Shown piece after piece: positions 24,612 to 33,200 of a DNA stretch of 64,000 nt. The stretch comes from Streptomyces sindenensis (GTDB lineage Bacteria; Actinomycetota; Actinomycetes; Streptomycetales; Streptomycetaceae). Within the stretch, counting starts at the first letter, position 1; each line of letters opens with the position of its first letter. The position numbers and the translations under genes are program-made. The notes under the pieces are model-generated. The model was not told the origin of the DNA, searched no databases, and saw only the letters and a program-made list of their open reading frames with translations. The DNA lies in contig NZ_BMSG01000016.1 of NCBI RefSeq assembly GCF_014649035.1, positions 1 to 64,000 on the forward strand, given 5' to 3'.

Positions 24612-26231
24612 TTACTTCCTCTTCGACCTGGACAGCGTTCGGCGCAGCCGTGCGCCGACGCCGGACTTCGGTTCCCGCAGGGGGGCCGTCGTGATCACGA
24701 GACGGCCTTTGGTGTTGGTGGTCGCTGCCACGCGGTGGGGCTCGTCGCTCCCCCAGCGGCGTGCCAGCGGCATCGGCTGCCCTTCGGTGCGGACCGGGAC
24801 CTCGTACGTCGAGCCGGCCACGTCCACGTAGAGCCGGACGCCTCTCTTGGACCGGGTGGCCGCCAGCGGGATGCGGGCGGTCAGCAGGGTGCCGCCGTCC
24901 TGGGCGGCGTCGGCGGTGAGTGTGCCGGCGCGCCGGGGGCGCGGGGCGTCCGCCGGCAGCTTGCGCGCACCGGCCTTGTCGGCGCTCTGGGGCATAGCCC
25001 TCTGGGCCAGGGCGACGACGGCGGAGGAGGTGTCACCGGTGATGCCGACCCGCAGCTTCACGACGCAGGACAGCTCCGTGCCGTGCTGGTCCCAGTCGGC
25101 CGACTCCAGGCGCGTACCGGCGGAGAGGCGGCCGGTCACCGTCTCGCCGAGCACCTCGTAATAGCGGTCGTCGAGGCCGACGGCCGGGTCCCTGAATCCG
25201 GGGTAGGTGGCGAAGGCGCGGTCACCCTCCAGCAGAAAGGGCGGCGCTCCGTGCTCCGTCTCCTCCGCGATGGCGCGGGTGAGCTCCTCGACGGCGCGGC
25301 TGCGGGCGAGGCCGAAGCGCACCCGGCGCTTGACCCCGGTGCCGTCGCGCAGGCCGTCGGTGAAGTAGGCGTCCACCAGTGCACCCACGCCGTCGCACAC
25401 CTGACGCCGCGTGTCGAGGTCGAGCGCGGGGAAGTCCTGCTGGAGCAGCTTGGACAGTTCCCAGTCGAAGTGGCGCTTGAGTACGGCGTCGCGCTGCGGC
25501 CCCGCAGGGATCAGACCGGCCGTGTGCTCGATGATCCGCTCGACGCAACGGAGCCTCGCCAGGTGGTTCGCCCGGTAGGTGATGTTGCTGGCGTCGCCGC
25601 GCTTGACCGCGTAGTAGCAGGTGTAGTCGGAGACGACGGAGATCCTCCGGGCCCGTACGCACGCCTCGATGGTGAAGGGCTGGTCGCTGCCGACCGGCAT
25701 GTCCTCAGGGAAGCGGAGGCTGTGCTTCTCCACCAGCTCACGGCGGAAGAGCTTGGTGTTGGCCAGGGTGAAGGGCAGCGCCGAGTCGTAGAGGCTGATG
25801 TCGGGGTGGTTCCCGTCGTACAGCTTCTGGTGGACGTACCGGCCGTTCGTGCCGACCATCTTCCCGACGACCACGTCGGACCCGTTCGCGTCGGCGGCGG
25901 AGACCATCCGCTCCAGCGCCTCTTCGCCGAGGTGGTCGTCCGCCCCTATGAAGTAGACGAAACGGCCGGTGGCCACGTCCAGCGCCCGGTTGCTGGGCGC
26001 GGCGGGGCCTCCCGAGTTCGGCTGGTGGAGCACCTTCACCACGTCGGGGTAGCGCTCGGCGTACCGGTCGAGTTCGGCACCGCTCCCGTCGGTCGATCCG
26101 TCGTCGACGGCCACGACCTCCAGCCGCTCCAGGCCGATGCTCTGCCGGATCAGCGAGTCCAGGCACTCCGTGAGGTACGGCATGGTGTTGTAGACGGCGA
26201 CGACGACGGTGACGTCGGGCTCTCGTCTCAT
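24612..26231 (-). CDS. GT2 family glycosyltransferase
   Basis: A 539-residue glycosyltransferase. The N-terminal GT-A domain runs from VTVVVAVYNTMPYLTECLDS through VAVDDGSTDGS to the metal site FIGADDHLGEEAL and GSDQPFTIEACVR. The last 200 residues are beta-rich and end in a very basic tail, RRTLSRSKRK, fitting a membrane-near role. It resembles the GT2 at 14599-15837 in its GT-A domain. Its ATG at 26231 overlaps the upstream GT4 stop by 4 bp (ATGA), so it is translationally coupled. It likely transfers a sugar made by this operon to a cell-wall glycan. Confidence 0.85.
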   Translation of the reverse strand: MRREPDVTVVVAVYNTMPYLTECLDSLIRQSIGLERLEVVAVDDGSTDGSGAELDRYAERYPDVVKVLHQPNSGGPAAPSNRALDVATGRFVYFIGADDHLGEEALERMVSAADANGSDVVVGKMVGTNGRYVHQKLYDGNHPDISLYDSALPFTLANTKLFRRELVEKHSLRFPEDMPVGSDQPFTIEACVRARRISVVSDYTCYYAVKRGDASNITYRANHLARLRCVERIIEHTAGLIPAGPQRDAVLKRHFDWELSKLLQQDFPALDLDTRRQVCDGVGALVDAYFTDGLRDGTGVKRRVRFGLARSRAVEELTRAIAEETEHGAPPFLLEGDRAFATYPGFRDPAVGLDDRYYEVLGETVTGRLSAGTRLESADWDQHGTELSCVVKLRVGITGDTSSAVVALAQRAMPQSADKAGARKLPADAPRPRRAGTLTADAAQDGGTLLTARIPLAATRSKRGVRLYVDVAGSTYEVPVRTEGQPMPLARRWGSDEPHRVAATTNTKGRLVITTAPLREPKSGVGARLRRTLSRSKRK

Positions 26232-27808
26232 GCCATCACCTGGGAGTCCGGCTGTTGCGTCTTCACCGGCTCGGCACCGGTGAGACGCGTGTACACGTCG
26301 TCCAGGACCTCGGCCTGCGCCTCCCAGGTCCAGTTCTCCAGCAGGCCTTCGCGGGCGTAGGCGGCGCGGTACTTCGCCGGGTCGGCGAGCACCGACTTGA
26401 CCGCCCGTACGTAGTCGGAGACGTCCTCGGCGGTGAACACCTCGCCCTGACCGGTCCGGGCGACCATCTCCCCCATCGTCTTGACGTCACTCACGACGAA
26501 CGGCAGACGGGCGTGGGAGTACTCGAAGAACTTGGTGATCAGGGCGATCTCGTGGTTCGGCCAGTGGTGGATCGGGATGACGCCCACACTGGCCGCGGAC
26601 AGGAACGGGACCACCTGGTAGTGCGGCACGTACGGGAGGATGTGCAGCCGGTCCGAGACTCCCAGTTCGGCGGCTCGTTCCTTGAGTTCCTGCATGTAGG
26701 CCGAGTTCGGCCGCAGGACGACGAAGGCCACGTGCGTACCGGGGAGCTGGGGCAGCCCCTCGACCATGATGTCCAGACCCCGCTGCGGGGCCGCGGCACC
26801 GCTGTAGACCGCCAGCGGAACGTCCGGGCCGATACCGCACAGCTCACGCAGGTCGGGCACCGGCTCCGCGGCCTGCTCCGCGGAGACCTCGGCGTCCGGG
26901 GCGTTCAGCACGACCTCCGGCAGGGTCTTCAGACCGTGGCGCTCGACCAGCATCTCCGCCAGGGTGCCGGAGACCGTGGTGACGGCGTCGGCGTACTTGG
27001 CGTACTCCCGCTCGTGCCCGCACTGGGCGATGTGCCAACGCGGGTGCGGGTTCCACGGCTTGATGCCGGGCAGGAACTCGTGCACGTCCCAGAGGAGCTT
27101 GACCTTGCGGCCCTTGGCCTCGGCGCGCAGCTTCGCCCGCGCGCCCACGCCGAGCATCCGGAAGTCGTTCGCGTGGATCACGTCGGGTTCGAGCCGGTCG
27201 ATGACCTTCCCGTACGCCAGCTCGAAGTCCCACAGGGCCGGGTCGAGACGCCGCCAAGCCCGGTCGCCCATGGTGCGGACCCAGAAGGCCGTGGTGAAGC
27301 GGTCCAGCGGGGAGTCCATGCTCTTGCGGCGGTGCGCGAGCGCCTCCGTGCGGCCGGCCCGGAAGCCGACCCATTTGCTCAGCGCCTTCGCCAGCAGACG
27401 CGGGGGCACCAGACGCGCGACACCGAGCGAGGAACCCTTGCGCTTGGCCTCCACGCTTCGGACGTTCAGCTCGGCGCGCCACGCCTTCATCCGCTGCTTG
27501 CGGTATTCCGCGAGCGGACCGGGCGGATACGCGAGAGGCGAGCGCAGAACAGCCCTGCGGTACTCGTGACGGCGCCGGTGCATGGGCGTGGGCACATGCA
27601 GCAGGCGGACCTCGGCATCGCCGAGCCACCACTTCTGGGACTTCTTGGTGGGCGACTTGCCCAGAAGCACCACGTCCCACCCGGCCTCCGCCGCCGAGCG
27701 GGCTTCCTTCTGCACCCGGGAATCGCCGTTGACGCCGTTGTCGACGAGCATGACGATCTTTCCCCGGGGACTACGCTCCGGCCTCGCGGCCGAGCTGTCA
27801 TTCGCCAT
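26228..27808 (-). CDS. GT4 family glycosyltransferase
   Basis: A 526-residue GT-B retaining glycosyltransferase. The N-terminal domain begins KIVMLVDNGVNGDSRVQKEA, and the C-terminal domain has VYSGAAAPQRGLD and KFFEYSHARLPFVVSD, containing the nucleotide-binding E-x7-E-like region. A basic insertion near residues 90-200 (KWVGFRAGRTEALAHRRKS) is unusual. ATG 27808 overlaps the end of the oxidoreductase gene by 11 bp, with AGGAGAG upstream. It is the third gene of the operon and is likely to build a repeating unit with the GT2 that follows. Confidence 0.82.
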   Translation of the reverse strand: MANDSSAARPERSPRGKIVMLVDNGVNGDSRVQKEARSAAEAGWDVVLLGKSPTKKSQKWWLGDAEVRLLHVPTPMHRRRHEYRRAVLRSPLAYPPGPLAEYRKQRMKAWRAELNVRSVEAKRKGSSLGVARLVPPRLLAKALSKWVGFRAGRTEALAHRRKSMDSPLDRFTTAFWVRTMGDRAWRRLDPALWDFELAYGKVIDRLEPDVIHANDFRMLGVGARAKLRAEAKGRKVKLLWDVHEFLPGIKPWNPHPRWHIAQCGHEREYAKYADAVTTVSGTLAEMLVERHGLKTLPEVVLNAPDAEVSAEQAAEPVPDLRELCGIGPDVPLAVYSGAAAPQRGLDIMVEGLPQLPGTHVAFVVLRPNSAYMQELKERAAELGVSDRLHILPYVPHYQVVPFLSAASVGVIPIHHWPNHEIALITKFFEYSHARLPFVVSDVKTMGEMVARTGQGEVFTAEDVSDYVRAVKSVLADPAKYRAAYAREGLLENWTWEAQAEVLDDVYTRLTGAEPVKTQQPDSQVMA

Positions 27809-28817
27809 GGCGGGCAGGCTCTCCTGTCTCGAATACAACGGTCTGGCCACGGTTGGCCGAGTCGAGCAGCGATGTCGCCACCTCGACGGTACGCAGCCCC
27901 TGCCGCAGCGTGCAGATGTCGGCGGGCTTGCCCTGCACAGCGTCGCGGAACAGCTCGTGCTCGACAAGCAAGGGCTCGCGCTTGGGGATGGCGTAGCGGA
28001 TCATGTCGCCCTCGGCGACCCCGCGGAACGCGCGCAGCGCCTCCCATTCGGTGGCGACGGCGGCGTTCGAGTGGAACGTGAGGTCGGCGGTGAGGGTGTC
28101 GGCGATGAAGCAGCCGCGCTCGCCGGTGACCGAGGTGAATCGTTCCTTGAGCGGGCTCAGCCAGTTGACCAGGTGGTTGACCATCGTGCCGTCGGACAGC
28201 TGGCCCACCGCGGAGACCATGTCCTCGTGGGGGCGGCCCGACTTGGAGACGGTGTGCGCCGCGATGGACGTGTACGTCTGGCCGGTGACCCAGGCGGTCA
28301 GGTCGATGTCGTGGGTGGCCAGGTCCTTGACCACACCGACGTCGGCGATCCGGTGGGGGAAGGGGCCCTGGCGGCGGGTGACGACCTGGTAGACGTCGCC
28401 CAGCTCACCGGCCTCCAGGCGGGCGCGGAGCGAGAGCAGCGCGGGGTTGCAGCGTTCGATGTGACCGACGCCTGCGACCAGGCCGCGCGACTCGAAGGCG
28501 TCCACGAGGCGGTGGGCGCCCTCGACGGTGTCGGCGAGCGGCTTCTCGATCAGGGCGCCGACGCCGGCCTCCGCGAGCTGGAGGCCGACCTCCTCATGCA
28601 GCGCGGTCGGGCAGGCCACGACGGCGTAGTCGATGCCGAGGGCGATGAGCTCCTCGACGGTGGAGAGCACGGGTGCGCCCTGGGCCCAGCCGTTCTTGTC
28701 ACCCATCGGGTCGACGACGCCGACCAGTTCGACGCCCTCCAGGCTCGCGAGGACACGGGCGTGGTGGCGGCCCATGGAGCCGAGGCCGACGAGCCCGGCC
28801 TTGAGTACGGCGGTCAC
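27798..28817 (-). CDS. Gfo/Idh family oxidoreductase, WbpB-like
   Basis: A 339-residue NAD-dependent oxidoreductase. The Rossmann motif GLVGLGSMGRHHARVL is at the N-terminus, the family EKP motif occurs in ALIEKPLADT, and the C-terminal domain has DLATHDIDLTAWVTGQ. In the WbpB/WlbA family the enzyme oxidises C3 of UDP-GlcNAcA to a 3-keto sugar for the aminotransferase. The GTG start at 28817 overlaps the DegT stop as GTGA, so the two are coupled in the order expected for such a pair. Inositol- or other sugar-specific relatives have a similar fold, so the substrate rests on the neighbours. Confidence 0.83.
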   Translation of the reverse strand: MTAVLKAGLVGLGSMGRHHARVLASLEGVELVGVVDPMGDKNGWAQGAPVLSTVEELIALGIDYAVVACPTALHEEVGLQLAEAGVGALIEKPLADTVEGAHRLVDAFESRGLVAGVGHIERCNPALLSLRARLEAGELGDVYQVVTRRQGPFPHRIADVGVVKDLATHDIDLTAWVTGQTYTSIAAHTVSKSGRPHEDMVSAVGQLSDGTMVNHLVNWLSPLKERFTSVTGERGCFIADTLTADLTFHSNAAVATEWEALRAFRGVAEGDMIRYAIPKREPLLVEHELFRDAVQGKPADICTLRQGLRTVEVATSLLDSANRGQTVVFETGEPARHGE

Positions 28818-29932
28818 AGGTTCTCCCCGAGGGCGTTCACAGCGGTGACGATGCGCTCCAGGTCTCCCTGGGTGAGCGAGGGGTGGACGGGCAGCGAGAC
28901 GACCTCGGCGGCGGCCTTCTCGGTCTCGGGCAGGTCCCAGGTACGGCCCGCCTTCTGGTCCGGCTCCCAGTAGGGCTTCAGACGGTGGATCGGCGTCGGG
29001 TAGTAGACCGCGTTGCCGACGCCCGCCTCGGTGAGCTTCGCCATCGCGGCGTCCCGGTCGCCCTGGATGCGCACGGTGTACTGGTGGTAGATGTGCCGCG
29101 CGCCCTCGGCGACCGGCGGCGTGGTGATGGCCGGGGCGGTGATGTGGGCGTCGAGGTACGCGGCGTTGGCGCGGCGCTGCTCGGTCCAGCCTTCCAGCTT
29201 GCCGAGCTGTACGCGGCCGACGGCGGCGGACACGTCGGTCATCCGCATGTTGGCGCCGACGATCTCGTTGGCGTAGCGCTGCTCCATGCCCTGGTTGCGC
29301 AACAGGCGCAGGGTGCGTGCCAGTTCGGCGTCGGCCGTGGAGACCATGCCGCCTTCGAGGGAGTGCATGTTCTTGGTCGGGTAGAAGCTGAAGGTGCCGC
29401 CGGCGCCGAACGCTCCGACCGGGGTTCCGTTGAGCGCCGCCGCGTGGGCCTGGCAGGCGTCCTCGACCACGGCGAGGCCGTGCTTCTGCGCGATGGGCAT
29501 GAGCTTGTCCATCGCGGCGGGGTGACCGTAGAGGTGCACCGGCATGATCGCGGCGGTGCGCGGCGTGATCGCGGCTTCGACAGCGGCCGGGTCGAGACCG
29601 AAGCTGCCGGGCTCGATGTCGGCGAACACCACGTCGGCGCCGACCAGGCGGACGACGTTGGCGGAGGCAGCGAAGGAGAAGGAGGGGACGATCACCTCGT
29701 CGCCGGGGCCGATGCCCAGGGCGAGCAGCAGCAGGTGCAAGGCCGAGGTACCCGAGTTCACGGCCACGCAGTGCCGGCCGTCGACCAGGTGCGAGAAGCC
29801 TTCCTCGAAGGCCGCGACTTCCGGGCCCTGGACGACGCGGCCGCTGCGCAGTACGCGTACGGCCGCTTCGATCTCGTCTTCCCCGATGACCGGACGGGCA
29901 GCGGGAATCGGCTGCTCGTTGATGCTCGTCAT
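28814..29932 (-). CDS. DegT/DnrJ/EryC1 aminotransferase, WbpE-like
   Basis: A 372-residue PLP-dependent sugar aminotransferase. The cofactor lysine lies in FYPTKNMHSLEGGM (Lys about 187), VVEDACQAHAA supplies the Asp that contacts PLP, and NSGTSALHLLL is the phosphate-binding stretch. With the oxidoreductase, it fits WbpE-type amination of the 3-keto sugar using glutamate. ATG 29932 follows a perfect AGGAGG with six bases between; ATG 29938 would abut the ribosome site. It is first in the operon, after a low-GC intergenic region with the likely promoter. Confidence 0.85.
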   Translation of the reverse strand: MTSINEQPIPAARPVIGEDEIEAAVRVLRSGRVVQGPEVAAFEEGFSHLVDGRHCVAVNSGTSALHLLLLALGIGPGDEVIVPSFSFAASANVVRLVGADVVFADIEPGSFGLDPAAVEAAITPRTAAIMPVHLYGHPAAMDKLMPIAQKHGLAVVEDACQAHAAALNGTPVGAFGAGGTFSFYPTKNMHSLEGGMVSTADAELARTLRLLRNQGMEQRYANEIVGANMRMTDVSAAVGRVQLGKLEGWTEQRRANAAYLDAHITAPAITTPPVAEGARHIYHQYTVRIQGDRDAAMAKLTEAGVGNAVYYPTPIHRLKPYWEPDQKAGRTWDLPETEKAAAEVVSLPVHPSLTQGDLERIVTAVNALGENL

Positions 29933-30267
29933 GGACATCCTCCTTGAACACCGCAAGAGCTCGTTACCAGGCAGAGCTTTTGAGGTGCGGGACGCCCCAC
30001 GAGGTCGCGCTTAACCCCACCGGCGCAATGCCGACGCCCTGCCGAGGGATCCGGCCCGATCGATGGCGTCGCGGGCCGTGTCACCGTCCGTAGTTTTCGT
30101 GAAGAACGATCACACGTACGGCAACCGTCGTCACATTATCAGGGATTTCTTAACGCATTTCGGTCTCGTTAACCCACTTATGCATCAGTTCTGAAACAAA
30201 GCAGGTGTCCCGCCCCTATGTGCTCGGAGCGGGACACCCTGAAGATGAACGAACGGTTACCCATTCA
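29933..30267. other. low-GC intergenic region before the glycan operon
   Basis: This 335-bp gap has clearly lower GC than its surroundings (for example ATTATCAGGGATTTCTTAAC around 30134). It lies upstream of the DegT aminotransferase gene and downstream of rne, so it should contain the operon promoter and the rne terminator (30204-30238). On the minus strand TAATGT around 30140 is a possible -10 element, without a convincing -35. No gene is visible in it. Confidence 0.5.
30204..30238 (-). terminator. rne terminator
   Basis: GGTGTCCCGC at 30204-30213 is complementary to GCGGGACACC at 30229-30238, loop 15 bases, 30 bp past the rne stop. An A/U-rich stretch follows in the minus-strand transcript (GCTTTGTTTCAG), so it looks like an intrinsic terminator. 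Confidence 0.75.
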
Positions 30268-33200
30268 TCAGCTCGCCGATGATTCACCGTCCGCCGGGGG
30301 CGTGGAAACCGTCACCGAAGGCGACGACTGCTCGGCTGCGACGCTTTTCTTCGTCGCCTTCTTCGCGGCCGTCTTCGCCGTCGTCTTCTTGGCGGCGGTC
30401 TTCTTCGCGGCGGTCTTCTTGGCCGCCGCCTTCTTCGCCGGGGCCTTCTTGGCGGCGGCCTTGCGGGCCGTCTTCTTCGCCGGGGCGGCCTCCGCGGGCT
30501 CGGACTCCGGCGCTCCGGTCTCCGGGGCCTTCGCCTCGGTCTCCTTCGCCTCGGGCTCCTTCGCCTCGGGCGCCGGAGCGACCACGACGATCTCCGCCTC
30601 GTCCGACCCGGTGGGCGAGCCCGCCGGAGCGGTGACCTTACGGGTCACCCGGCGCCGGGCACGCGGCGGGGCGGCCACGGGGGCCTCGGGCTCGGGGGCC
30701 TGCTCCGCCGGAGCCTCGGGGGCCGGGGTCCGGTCGGCGGGCACCTCGATGACCGGGTCCTCGACCGCGACCGGGTCCGTGCTGGGCTCGGCCGGCTGTA
30801 CCGGCTCCGCCGCTTCGGCCTGCTTCGGCGAACCCGCCGGGGCGGTGGCCTTGCGGGTGGCCCGACGGCGCGTACGGCCCTGGGGCGCGGCCTCGGCCGG
30901 AGCCTCGGGGGTCTCCTCGACCTCCGCGACAGAGGCCTCCGCGACAGGCGCCTCCACGACGGGGGCCTCCGCGACAGGCGCCTCCACGACGGGGGTCTCG
31001 GCCACGGGAGCCTCCACGACCGGGGCGGGCGCCTCGGCCTTCGGGGCGCCGGCCGGGGCCGACGCCTTGCGGGAGGCCCGGCGGCGGCCACGGCGCGAGG
31101 CGGCCGCCTCGGCCTCGGCGGGGCTGCCGTAGAACTCGTCGTCCTCCCTGACCGCGGGCTCCACGGCCACCGGGGCGGCGACCTCGGCGGCCAGTTCGGC
31201 CTCGGTCTCCGTCTCCACGGGCTCGGCGGACATGTTGTCGTCGGAGCCGTGGTCGTGGGTGTGCTCGTGGTCCTGGCCGGCGCCGCCACGGCGCTTCTTG
31301 GACTTCTTGCCGCCGCCACCGCCGCCGACGGACGTCGGCTGCTCCATGTGGACGATGACACCGCGGCCGTTGCAGTGGACACAGGTCTCGGAGAAGGACT
31401 CCAGCAGACCCTGGCCGACCCGCTTGCGGGTCATCTGGACCAGGCCCAGCGAGGTGACCTCGGCGACCTGGTGCTTGGTGCGGTCACGGCCCAGGCACTC
31501 CAGGAGCCGCCGCAGCACGAGGTCCCGGTTGGACTCCAGCACCATGTCGATGAAGTCGACGACGACGATGCCGCCGAGGTCGCGCAGCCGCAGCTGGCGC
31601 ACGATCTCCTCGGCCGCCTCCAGGTTGTTCCTGGTGACGGTCTCCTCCAGGTTGCCGCCCTGGCCGGTGAACTTGCCGGTGTTGACGTCGACGACGACCA
31701 TCGCCTCGGTCTTGTCGATCACCAGCGAACCGCCGCTGGGCAGGTAGACCTTGCGGTCCAGCGCCTTCATCAGCTGCTCGTCGATGCGGTACGTCGCGAA
31801 GACGTCGACCTCGGAGGTCCAGCGGGAGAGCCGCTCGGTGAGGTCCGGCGCGACGTGCGAGACGTACCCGTGGATGGTCTCCCACGCGTCGTCGCCGCTG
31901 ACGATGACCTTGGAGAAGTCCTCGTTGAAGATGTCGCGGACGACCCGGACGGTCATGTCCGGCTCGCCGTAGAGCAGCGTCGGCGCGTTGGAGCCGCTGG
32001 TGCCCTTCGCCTTCTTCTGGATGTCCTCCCACTGCTGCTGGAGCCGCTCGACGTCGCGGCGCAGCTCGTCCTCGCTCGCGCCCTCGGCGGCGGTGCGCAC
32101 GATGACGCCCGCGTCCTCGGGGACGATCTTCTTGAGGATGGTCTTGAGGCGGGAGCGCTCGGTGTCGGGCAGCTTGCGGCTGATCCCGGTCATCGAGCCC
32201 TCGGGCACGTAGACGAGGTAGCGGCCGGGCAGCGAGACCTGACTGGTGAGGCGCGCGCCCTTGTGGCCGATCGGGTCCTTGGTCACCTGGACCAGGACCG
32301 ACTGGCCGGACTTGAGCGCGGTCTCGATGCGGCGCGGCCCGTGGGCCATGCCGAGCGCCTCGAAGTTGACCTCACCGGCGTACAGGACGGCGTTGCGGCC
32401 CTTGCCGATGTCGACGAAGGCGGCCTCCATGGACGGCAGCACGTTCTGGACCTTGCCCAGGTAGACGTTGCCGACGTAGCTGGTGGCCTGCTCCTTGTTG
32501 ACGTAGTGCTCGACGAGCACGTTGTCCTCAAGGACGCCGATCTGGGTGCGCTCGCCGTTCTGGCGGACGACCATCACGCGCTCGACGGCCTCGCGGCGGG
32601 CGAGGAACTCCGCCTCGGTGATGATCGGGACGCGGCGGCGGCCCTGCTCGCGGCCCTCGCGGCGGCGCTGCTTCTTGGCCTCCATCCGGGTCGAGCCCTT
32701 GATGGACTGGACCTCGTCGAAGCCGGTGCCCGGCTCGCGCTCCTCCTTCTTGCGCGGCTCGCGGACCTTGACGACCGTACGCTCCGGGTCGTCGGAGCCG
32801 TTGTCGGTGTCGACGGCGGCGTCACCGCTGCGGCGACGGCGACGGCGGCGACGGCGGGAGCTGCTGCTGGAGGAGGACGCCGAGGAGTCGTCGTCCTCGT
32901 CGCTCTCCTCGGCGGTCTCCTGGGCCTGGCCACGGCCGCCGTCCTGCTCGTCCTCGGAGCGGGACTCCTCGGCACGGGCGGGCGCGGACGCCTCCTCAGT
33001 GGTCTGCTCGTCGTCCGTGTCGTTGGCCTCGCCACGACGGCGACGGCGGCCACCACGGCGGCGGCGCCGCGAGGGGCGGTCGCCGTACTCGTCGGTGTCC
33101 TCGCCCTCGTGCTCCTCCGCCTCGGCCTCGGGGGCCTCGTCGGCGGTCTGCTCGGCGGGCTTCTCCACCGGGGCGGCGGGCTCGGCGGCCTGCTCGGTCG

